A DNA stretch of 36,317 nt from a virus. The notes below the pieces were generated by a model. The model saw only the letters and a program-made list of their open reading frames with translations, was not told the DNA's origin and did no database searches. Position numbers and translations under genes: made by a program. The stretch lies in IMG/VR virus record IMGVR_UViG_3300034198_015370, positions 1 to 36,317 of that record. The stretch is one strand, 5' to 3'. Shown here one piece after another: positions 25,777 through 32,716 of the stretch. Each line of letters starts with the position of its first letter. Positions within the stretch are counted from its first letter, which is position 1.

Positions 25777-27069
25777 ATGGCAGGAACTTTATCTACAACA
25801 ACTACACAAACATTACAAACTACTCAAAGTTTGATGCAGCAGGTTGGTACGCAGTTAAATAACAGCATCTCTGATGTAAACTATAACTTGGGTAATTTCG
25901 TAACTAACGTTAGTATTTTACCATTCATAAAATCAGCGGTTGTGCAGTTTGATGCTATCGGGCTTAAACCTAATACTAGATTGTATGCATATTTTGGTAA
26001 CGTTCCTATGTCTGCTTATTGCGCTCCAACTTTAGCAGGTTATAGTCAAGATACTATAGAAAATTCTCAAAAAGTTCAGCCTTACGGCACTCCATTATAT
26101 AGCAATAGCTCAGGTGGTATTAATGGAGTTTTCCAAATACCTTCTAATACGTTTAAATCTCAAGAAATAACTTTTAAACTCCTTGATATTTCTGATTTGG
26201 CTCAAGGTGAAGATGCAATAACAACCGAAGCTGACGGTGTATATTATGGCAGCACTTTATCTGTAGCTAAAGGTAGTAGTTTCTTAAATACTAGACAAAC
26301 TGTTGTTTCTTCTACAGAAGTTACGCAAAATACTGTTATCAATGGTTTAGGTTTGAGTACACAAATAACTCAGCAATATGTTGCGGACCCGCCGCCTCGC
26401 TCTGGAGGTTCTGGTTGTGGTTGCGGTTGTTTCGTTTATGACACAAAAGTTCTATTGGAAAATGGGACCACAGTCAATATTTCAGAAATTAAAATTGGTG
26501 ATAGAGTTTATAATCACGACAAAACTTCTTTAAATGAAGTTAAATTTGTTGAAACTGTAAGCGATAAATATTTCGAAAACCTATACTCGCCGAATAAAAA
26601 TATCAAACCATTTGCTACAGTCAATCACCCAATTTACATCGATGGCGATCTCGCGAGTGTCGACCCCGATAAGAATTTAAATTGGTATCCTTGGTTGGGT
26701 AAAAATAATAAGGTAGAAGCTATTTTCGCTCCCACAACTGGGCAAAAAGTTTACAACCTTTGGGTTGACGGAGACGGTACATACACTGTCAACGGGTTTG
26801 GTACTACCTCTATAATCGGCGATGGTGGTTTACTACGTTTGGGTATTGAACAGGGCATCATAACGATGCAAGATGCTACTGATATTATGATATATTACAC
26901 TGAAAAATCAAAAGCTGCAGTTTATGGTTCTTATATTTTGAATAAAGTTTTCGCGAAATTGAATATCAAGTGGGTCAATAGATTTGTTCTTAATTCTCTA
27001 AAAGGTCAAGGACTTGCTAAGAAATTTTTTGATGTAACATTCACTTTAGCTGGTAAAGTAGCATCATAA
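25777..27069 (+). CDS. structural protein carrying a Hint (hedgehog/intein) domain
   Basis: Residues 1-205 are a beta-rich structural part (FIKSAVVQFDAIGLKPNTRLYA at 50-71, GGINGVFQIPSNTF at 113-126). Then a Gly/Ser/Cys linker leads to C218, which starts a Hint domain: CFVYDTKVLLENG, ISEIKIGDRVY (235-245, block A), FATVNHPIYI (279-288, block B with H284) and YNLWVDGDGTYTVNGFGTTS (326-345, block F). The last 85 residues are mostly helical. Hint domains convert a peptide bond to a thioester at the first cysteine and then splice, cleave or ligate. The terminal His-Asn and following nucleophile of inteins are absent, so true splicing is unlikely; cleavage or cross-linking at C218 fits better. The next gene looks like the rest of the same ancestral protein. 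Confidence 0.8.
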   Translation: MAGTLSTTTTQTLQTTQSLMQQVGTQLNNSISDVNYNLGNFVTNVSILPFIKSAVVQFDAIGLKPNTRLYAYFGNVPMSAYCAPTLAGYSQDTIENSQKVQPYGTPLYSNSSGGINGVFQIPSNTFKSQEITFKLLDISDLAQGEDAITTEADGVYYGSTLSVAKGSSFLNTRQTVVSSTEVTQNTVINGLGLSTQITQQYVADPPPRSGGSGCGCGCFVYDTKVLLENGTTVNISEIKIGDRVYNHDKTSLNEVKFVETVSDKYFENLYSPNKNIKPFATVNHPIYIDGDLASVDPDKNLNWYPWLGKNNKVEAIFAPTTGQKVYNLWVDGDGTYTVNGFGTTSIIGDGGLLRLGIEQGIITMQDATDIMIYYTEKSKAAVYGSYILNKVFAKLNIKWVNRFVLNSLKGQGLAKKFFDVTFTLAGKVAS

Positions 27070-27072
27070 ATA
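27065..27072 (+). promoter_or_regulatory. T4-type late promoter motif CATAAATA
   Basis: Seven of eight bases match TATAAATA. The motif overlaps the stop of the Hint protein gene and lies 25 bases before the next ATG at 27098, which has AAAGGGG at 27087-27093. The downstream half thus has its own expression signals. Confidence 0.5.
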
Positions 27073-27097
27073 ATAGAAATATCTTAAAGGGGTAACT

Positions 27098-29581
27098 ATG
27101 AAGCCGATTGGTCAGACGTTCTATATTAATGAAACAGGTGCTGGTGTGCCTGGTGTTTTTATCACTAAAGTTGATGTTTATTTTAAATCTGTAAGTTCTA
27201 CGTTTGGTATAGAGCTACAAATTAGAACAACTGATAACGGCGCTCCTACCGTAGAGCGTTTACCGTTCGGTAGTAAATTTTTGTTCCCAACTAGTGCTAA
27301 CCCCCCAAAAGCTTCTGATAATGCCAGTGTTGCTACTACTTTCGAATTCGATACACCAGTATTTGTTCAATCAGGCAGTTCTTATGCTTTAGTTATGATA
27401 CCTATTGGTGGTAACCCAGATTATCAAGTTTGGACTGCTGAAATTGGTCAAAAAGATGCATTGACGAATTTACCAATTTATACCAATAATGAAACTGGTG
27501 ACCTATACCTTTCTTCTAACGATAAAAGCTGGATCCCTGTTATTACAGAAGATTGGAAATTCACAATCTATTCTGCTAATTTCACCTCGCTTTCGGGTAC
27601 AGCTATTTTTAGGTCTCCAGATGAAGACTATTTGGAAATCGAAGATTACATCAGTACATTTTACGAAGGTGAACCTCTTTACCCAGCTAACAACCAATAT
27701 AATGTATCAGTGTTAGGCGTTGCTGGTGTTAATGGTGCTTTCGTTAGTGGAGATTATGTATACCAATCAAACGGTACAGCAAACGTAGCTTATGGTTATG
27801 TTTATAGCGGTAATAGTACCTTTATCAAATTACAAAATACCACAGCTTCTTTTTCGAGCTCTTATAAACTGTATAATGCTAACTCTGTTTCTAATACAGT
27901 CGTTACTTCAGTTTCACAAAATGCTTCTATTATAGCTTCTTCAAATACTTTTTCAGTACCTGACAATAGTTTCTTTTCTACAAACGACGTTATCTATATT
28001 GCAACAAGTAATTTTTCTCAAGCTCAAATTGTCAGAGTTAAAGCTGTTTCATCAGACAACACAACTGTATCGTTTTCGAACGCATTTTTGAATAGTGTTA
28101 ATGTTTCTAGTTTTTCAGACACTAATTGCATATATGGTAAAATTAAGTTCAATGGTGCTTTGGTTGGTGGTTTTGGTGGCGGGGCGACCTACTCAGACTT
28201 TACTCGTATAATTTTGGATAACGTAAACGGAACACAAACTAACAACTTTGTTAGTGCAGTCGGTAAACGTTTGATCGGTCTGTATTCTGGAGCTTCTGCT
28301 AACATTCATAGTGTTTTTGATCCAAAATATAATCAAATGTCTCCGCAAATATCTCATATGGCTCCTTCTAATACAGATATTTCTTGGTCATTCAAGGGAT
28401 TTAAAAACGATAATAACTACGCAGAAGACGGTTCTTACATAAACATTTCTGAAGGTATTTCTAACGAGTTTATCGATCATGAACGTCTTGCAATGTCTAG
28501 AAGTAATGAGCTTACCAATTTGCCTATCGGTAGAGTTGGCGACCGTTCAGTTAAAATTAAAGCTACTTTAGATTCTGCTAACACTAAGATCTCACCAGTT
28601 ATTGACGTGTTGTCTAAATTCTCTCACTTCACATTCAATATGTGTGTGCCAGAAAACGATTTGACTGGTTACTATTTGACAATCAGTAACACAAATGGTT
28701 CTTTCTCTAACGGTATGTCTTCGTATCAGGGTAATGCTACTGGCACTGTAAAGTTTGCTAATACTACGTTCTTGAGGCTTGTTGATGCGGCTAATGATGT
28801 GTTTGCTGCAAACAGTACCACTATAAAAGGTTCTACTAGCTCGACAAATGCGACTATCAACAATGCTGAATATTATAGCGAAGCTTTAGACAATGGTTAT
28901 TTTGGCACTTCAAGATACATTTCGAAAAATATCATTTTGGCTGCTGGTCAAGATTCAGAAGACATTTTAGCATTCTTAGCTGCTTACAGACCACAGTCTA
29001 CCAATTTGAAGGTTTATGCGAAAATTCAAAATGGTCAAGACTCTGATACATACAACTCAAAAGATTGGTCTGAATTAAAAGAAAGAACTTCTGATTCGCT
29101 TCAAAGCAGTCAAGTCGATAAAAACGATATCGTAGAACTTTCTTTCGGTTTTCCTCAGAGTTACAATATTTCTCCTAATAATAATGTATGTAATACTACA
29201 TCAAATGTTATTTCTATAGGTTCTCCATACTCAACAGCTGGTTTGGTATATGGTGATTATGTCTATGTTTCAGACGCTGACACTAAGAAATTCAACGTAA
29301 GAAAAGTTGTATTGGTTAACAATGCTTCTGCAGTAACAGTTGATAAAGTTCCTTCTATAAATTCTGCATCGAACGTAGCTTTTGGTGTTATACCAGATTT
29401 AATTTCGGCTTCAGGAGCTTTCTTAAACGATCAAAATAATGACATCGTAAGGTATGTAACTAATACTGATTTGGTATTTGATACGTATTCTCAGTTTTCT
29501 ATTAAAATTGTTCCAGTTTCTAACACGACTGCGATTGTGCCTAGAGTTGCGGATATGAGAGTTCTAGCTGTTCAGTCTTAA
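27098..29581 (+). CDS. large virion structural protein (apparent continuation of the Hint-split protein)
   Basis: The 827-residue protein starts abruptly with PIGQTFYINETGAGVPGVFI and TKVDVYFKS, a block that I recall as internal (DP-x-AQTF ... GVF-T-VD--F) in single-chain homologues of marine phages. The middle has recurring beta modules (NGAFVSGDYVYQSNG near 27724-27771; NGSFSNGMSSYQGNATGTV near 28693-28750). Around residues 420-480 a conserved block reads PQISHMAPSNTDISWSFKG, and near 610 to 680 a block with ILAAGQDSEDILAFLAAYRP and DWSELKERTSDS. The C-terminus has NNDIVRYVTNTDLVFDTYSQF and VADMRVLAVQS. It is probably part of the outer baseplate. Confidence 0.6.
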   Translation: MKPIGQTFYINETGAGVPGVFITKVDVYFKSVSSTFGIELQIRTTDNGAPTVERLPFGSKFLFPTSANPPKASDNASVATTFEFDTPVFVQSGSSYALVMIPIGGNPDYQVWTAEIGQKDALTNLPIYTNNETGDLYLSSNDKSWIPVITEDWKFTIYSANFTSLSGTAIFRSPDEDYLEIEDYISTFYEGEPLYPANNQYNVSVLGVAGVNGAFVSGDYVYQSNGTANVAYGYVYSGNSTFIKLQNTTASFSSSYKLYNANSVSNTVVTSVSQNASIIASSNTFSVPDNSFFSTNDVIYIATSNFSQAQIVRVKAVSSDNTTVSFSNAFLNSVNVSSFSDTNCIYGKIKFNGALVGGFGGGATYSDFTRIILDNVNGTQTNNFVSAVGKRLIGLYSGASANIHSVFDPKYNQMSPQISHMAPSNTDISWSFKGFKNDNNYAEDGSYINISEGISNEFIDHERLAMSRSNELTNLPIGRVGDRSVKIKATLDSANTKISPVIDVLSKFSHFTFNMCVPENDLTGYYLTISNTNGSFSNGMSSYQGNATGTVKFANTTFLRLVDAANDVFAANSTTIKGSTSSTNATINNAEYYSEALDNGYFGTSRYISKNIILAAGQDSEDILAFLAAYRPQSTNLKVYAKIQNGQDSDTYNSKDWSELKERTSDSLQSSQVDKNDIVELSFGFPQSYNISPNNNVCNTTSNVISIGSPYSTAGLVYGDYVYVSDADTKKFNVRKVVLVNNASAVTVDKVPSINSASNVAFGVIPDLISASGAFLNDQNNDIVRYVTNTDLVFDTYSQFSIKIVPVSNTTAIVPRVADMRVLAVQS

Positions 29582-29590
29582 GGTGAGGTT

Positions 29591-29818
29591 ATGCCAGATT
29601 ATTTAAAAGTTGTTGATCATCCAGAATTGGTAAGAGATCCAGAAAGTAATGCGATTTTGAATACAGATCTAAAAGCTTTACATAAATATAGAGAAGAAAG
29701 AGATCGTCTTTTAAAAAGTAAAATGGAACATGAACAGTTAAAAATTGATGTTGCGAATACTAAAAAAGATATTTCTGAAATCAAAGAATTACTTATCAAG
29801 GTATTGGAAAAGAAATAA
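29591..29818 (+). CDS. small coiled-coil virion accessory protein
   Basis: The 75-residue protein starts with a short motif (VRDPESNAILNTDLKALHKYREER, about residues 14-37, with DPESNAI notable), then forms an amphipathic, highly charged helix to the end (heptad-like ISEIKELLIKVLEKK). I recall similar small proteins beside the structural genes of marine T4-like phages but know no function. It starts 9 bases after the previous stop with AAGGTGAGG upstream, and its stop is directly followed by the ATG of the fibre gene. Confidence 0.7.
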   Translation: MPDYLKVVDHPELVRDPESNAILNTDLKALHKYREERDRLLKSKMEHEQLKIDVANTKKDISEIKELLIKVLEKK

Positions 29819-32068
29819 ATGTCAGTTACTATTACCCAAGTAGCAAATACACAACAATTCGGTACTTGGTTGGCAAGAACTAACCAAATTGCCTCTGTTA
29901 TCAGTGCTAATGTCGTAACTACTGCTAACACTTCTACTGGTGGTTTCACTAGTGGTAATGGTACTGTTAATGGTCACTTCGGTGCCCAGACTATGTTCGT
30001 CATTGATGGTGTAAGGGGCGGTAATTTAACTTCTAACGGCGTTTTACGTATAACTTCAAATGTGCAGTTCAATAGCTATGATGCCAATAATTTAGTATTG
30101 GTGACTGGTAACTCTACTGTTTCTAATTTACAAAGTAATGTAACAACAGCTCTATTTTACGCATCAAACCTTGCTTCTATTGTTTCTAATAATGTCGTTG
30201 TTAACTCTTCATATAATGTAACATTTAATGCTACAAACTTTTACGCAAATACTAATGAAATCGTAACTGGTATTTTTGTAGTTAAAGACAGCACTAACAG
30301 CATGTTGATAGTAAACAACGCTAACTATACTATCATTGCTAATGCTACATCTGCTACATTTAATGCGAACGTTAGCGCAAATGGGGCGAATTTCACCTCA
30401 GCAGCTAATGGTGTGTTCACTAATAAAATTTCAGTAACAAACACTGCAACATTTTCTAATACAGTCGCAGTTACTGGCGCTACTACATTAGCTAACACAT
30501 TAGATGTTACCGGAAATTCTACATTTTCCCAAAGTATAAATGTTACTAATACAGCAGTATTTTCTAACACGATAAGCGTTGTGGGTGCAGCCACCCTATC
30601 AAACACATTAAATGTTGTCGGTGGAGCTAACTTACAATCAACAGCCAACGTTGGCGGAACTTTCGGTGTTGCTGGTGCTACTACTTTAGCTGGAACATTA
30701 GGTGTCACATTAGCTGCTACGATGTCTAATACATTAGCTGTTACTGGTGCTACTACATTATCTAACACACTTGGAGTAACTGGTGCTACTACGCTATCAA
30801 GCACTTTAAGAGTTACTGGTGCAGCAAATGCTATCAGTACATTTGGTGTAAATGGTGCAGCTAACTTAGCTAGCACGCTGGGTGTTGCTGGTTCCACTAC
30901 TTTAGCTGGTACGCTAGGAGTAACATTAGCTTCTACTATGTCTAATACCCTAGCAGTTACAGGCGCAACTACTTTATCTAACACATTAAGTATCACAGGC
31001 GCAGCAAATGCTCTTAGTACATTTGGTGTTTCAGCAGCTGCTAACCTTCTGAGTACAGTAGGTATTGGTGGAGCTGCTAATCTAGCCAGCACTTTGGGTG
31101 TTGCTGGTGCTACCACTTTGGCTGGGACATTAGGTGTCACTGGCGCTGTTACGATGTCAAACACCTTATCAGTAACCAATACTGCTACGTTTTCTAACAA
31201 TATAAGTGTTGCTGGTGCTGCTAATTTACAAACAAGCGTTGGTATTGGCGGTAGCGCAAACGTTGGTGGTTCGCTTAGAGTAGCTGGCGACCTTATCGTT
31301 TCTGGATCATTAACATATACTGGTGTCGGTACTGGTGACGTTGTTCCTGCTACGAATTTAACCTATAACGTTGGTAACAGTTCTTTCTATTGGTCTCAAA
31401 GCTTTATTGCCAAAGGTAATTTCAGTAATAACATCGTTCTCGCGAGCGGGGGAGCGAACTCGAGTTTCGCTGGTGTGTTGTATCTAGACACTACAAACAG
31501 CAGAGTGGGTGTTTCTAACTCTACTCCTGGTAGTAAGTTTACTGTTGGCGGTGTTGTTGAATCTACGACAGGCGGTTTCAAATTTCCAGACGGTCAAATC
31601 CTTACTTCAGTAATTGCTGGTTCTAACACGAACGTCCAATATAATAACTCTGGCGTTCCTGGAGCTTCTGCTGGCTTTACGTTCGATCAAACTTCTAACA
31701 CACTAACTGTTTCTAACACTATCACTTTAACCAACCTCAATTATGGTCATGCAGTATCTTACTCCGCTAATACCACTACTACAGGAACTACACAGCAGTC
31801 TGTTGATACTTTCGCTTTAGCAACATACAGATCAGCTGATTATGTTATTTCTGTAAAAGACAATAACTCTAACTCTTACCAAATTTCTAAAATCCTAGTC
31901 GTACACAATGGCGGTACTGCTTATTCCACAGAATATGGCACTATGGTAACAAATAGTGCTATGGGGGTTTTCGCAGCTGACATAAGCGGTGCTAATGTTA
32001 GACTACTATTTACTCCTGTATCTACTAGCACAACAGTTAAAGTAGCAAGAACAGTGGTGAACGTGTAA
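29819..32068 (+). CDS. tail fibre protein with 12-residue beta repeats
   Basis: Residues 1-204 of this 749-residue protein are Asn/Thr-rich and beta-like. Residues 205-498 consist of 24 copies of a 12-residue unit (typical copy AVTGATTLSNTL) plus one half unit, as expected for a trimeric beta-helical shaft. Then follow a VGGSLRVAGDLIVSGSLTYT transition, a block NTNVQYNNSGVPGASAGFTF, TSNTLTVSN shared with the later fibre gene, and a C-terminal domain (about 650-749) with ATYRSADYVISVKDNNSNSY, LVVHNGGTAY and a final strand. The protein probably forms a fibre or whisker on the baseplate, with the C-terminal domain at its tip. Confidence 0.8.
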   Translation: MSVTITQVANTQQFGTWLARTNQIASVISANVVTTANTSTGGFTSGNGTVNGHFGAQTMFVIDGVRGGNLTSNGVLRITSNVQFNSYDANNLVLVTGNSTVSNLQSNVTTALFYASNLASIVSNNVVVNSSYNVTFNATNFYANTNEIVTGIFVVKDSTNSMLIVNNANYTIIANATSATFNANVSANGANFTSAANGVFTNKISVTNTATFSNTVAVTGATTLANTLDVTGNSTFSQSINVTNTAVFSNTISVVGAATLSNTLNVVGGANLQSTANVGGTFGVAGATTLAGTLGVTLAATMSNTLAVTGATTLSNTLGVTGATTLSSTLRVTGAANAISTFGVNGAANLASTLGVAGSTTLAGTLGVTLASTMSNTLAVTGATTLSNTLSITGAANALSTFGVSAAANLLSTVGIGGAANLASTLGVAGATTLAGTLGVTGAVTMSNTLSVTNTATFSNNISVAGAANLQTSVGIGGSANVGGSLRVAGDLIVSGSLTYTGVGTGDVVPATNLTYNVGNSSFYWSQSFIAKGNFSNNIVLASGGANSSFAGVLYLDTTNSRVGVSNSTPGSKFTVGGVVESTTGGFKFPDGQILTSVIAGSNTNVQYNNSGVPGASAGFTFDQTSNTLTVSNTITLTNLNYGHAVSYSANTTTTGTTQQSVDTFALATYRSADYVISVKDNNSNSYQISKILVVHNGGTAYSTEYGTMVTNSAMGVFAADISGANVRLLFTPVSTSTTVKVARTVVNV
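30431..31312 (+). repeat. 36-base (12-residue) tandem repeats of the fibre shaft
   Basis: Twenty-four diverged copies of a 36-base unit and one 18-base half unit, all in frame, encode V-T/G-G-A-x-T-L-x-x-T-L type strands. A second level exists: units 7-12, 13-18 and the start of 19-24 resemble each other, giving a 216-base higher-order period. The region also creates a long meaningless open frame on the other strand. Confidence 0.9.
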
Positions 32069-32394
32069 TGGCAACAAAAGCTAACTTAGTAATAGATCAA
32101 GGTGCTACATTTGCTGCTGATTTAACGCTGACTGACGAATACGGCGATCCGCTATCTTTAGGTGGGTATACCGCTAACTCACAAATGAGAAAGTGGTATA
32201 CTTCTACTAACTCTATTAGTTTTTCCACCTCTGTCAATACGACTAGTGCAGTGATTACTTTATCTTTAACTGCGAATCAAACTACAAATATAAATGCTGG
32301 CAGATATGTTTACGATTTAGAAATATCGAACGGCGAAACTATTTCTAGAGTAGTTGAAGGTATCGTCACGGTAACACCCAATGTAACGAGATAA
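32068..32394 (+). CDS. small beta-rich virion protein
   Basis: The 108-residue protein begins with NLVIDQGATFAADLTLTDEYG (about 6-26) and continues with LGGYTANSQMRKWY and a final AGRYVYDLEISNGETISRVVEG, TVTPNVTR. This looks like an Ig-like beta sandwich resembling small baseplate or fibre-associated proteins found beside fibre genes in marine phages. The function is unknown. The ATG overlaps the preceding fibre stop (TAATG), and its own stop lies 2 bases before the next start, so the three genes are tightly coupled. Confidence 0.75.
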   Translation: MATKANLVIDQGATFAADLTLTDEYGDPLSLGGYTANSQMRKWYTSTNSISFSTSVNTTSAVITLSLTANQTTNINAGRYVYDLEISNGETISRVVEGIVTVTPNVTR

Positions 32395-32396
32395 TA

Positions 32397-32672
32397 ATGA
32401 CTAACGTAATAGTAGCAAGAAAAAGAAATATTCAAGTTTCTGCAAATGCTACAAGTGGTATCATAGACACTAGTGTGCCTGTTGTTTTAAAAAATAACCC
32501 AGTTTTAAACTCAAGCGGCGGTGCGACTAGGTTAGACGGTTTAACAGATGTAGTCGCTACTACAGAAACTGATGGTGCGACTTTAGTATATGATGCGGGT
32601 TCTGACAAGTATATAGTCAAAAAACTAGATTTAGCTGATGTAACTGGTGATTTAGATGGCGGTGAGTTCTAA
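32397..32672 (+). CDS. small virion protein ending in the LDGGxF-type motif
   Basis: The 91-residue protein has a basic N-terminal segment (ARKRNIQVSAN), then RLDGLTDVVATTETDGATLVYDAGSDKYIVKKLDLADV (about 46-83), and ends with LDGGEF. The middle block (L-D-V-x-x-T--DG-TLVYD----KY-V) is a recurring module in phage fibre-associated proteins. Its final six residues match the end of the following fibre protein (LDGGTF). The function is unknown; the position suggests a linker or capping role with fibres. Confidence 0.7.
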   Translation: MTNVIVARKRNIQVSANATSGIIDTSVPVVLKNNPVLNSSGGATRLDGLTDVVATTETDGATLVYDAGSDKYIVKKLDLADVTGDLDGGEF

Positions 32673-32677
32673 GAAAC

Positions 32678-32685
32678 AATAAATA
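32678..32685 (+). promoter_or_regulatory. T4-type late promoter motif AATAAATA before the fibre gene
   Basis: Seven of eight bases match TATAAATA. It lies 31 bases before the ATG at 32717, in the 44-base gap after the small LDGGEF protein. The same gap holds a GAAGGGG ribosome-binding site at 32701-32707. Confidence 0.45.
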
Positions 32686-32716
32686 ATAAAAAGATCCTTC
32701 GAAGGGGCTTATCACT

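Noticed and set aside
25777-27069. A true intein that splices itself out
   Set aside because: The His-Asn plus Cys/Ser/Thr junction at the end of the Hint domain is absent and no structural sequence resumes with a nucleophile after it in the same chain.
30325-31200. A 291-codon open frame on the minus strand
   Set aside because: It lies fully antisense to the repetitive fibre shaft. The repeated Ala/Thr/Asn codons create an open opposite frame with a monotonous Val/Ala/Pro sequence and no ribosome-binding site.
32692-32710. Palindrome CCTTCGAAGG over the ribosome-binding site of the fibre gene, as a translational switch
   Set aside because: The perfect palindrome leaves no room for a loop; only three pairs could form in RNA, too weak to control translation.
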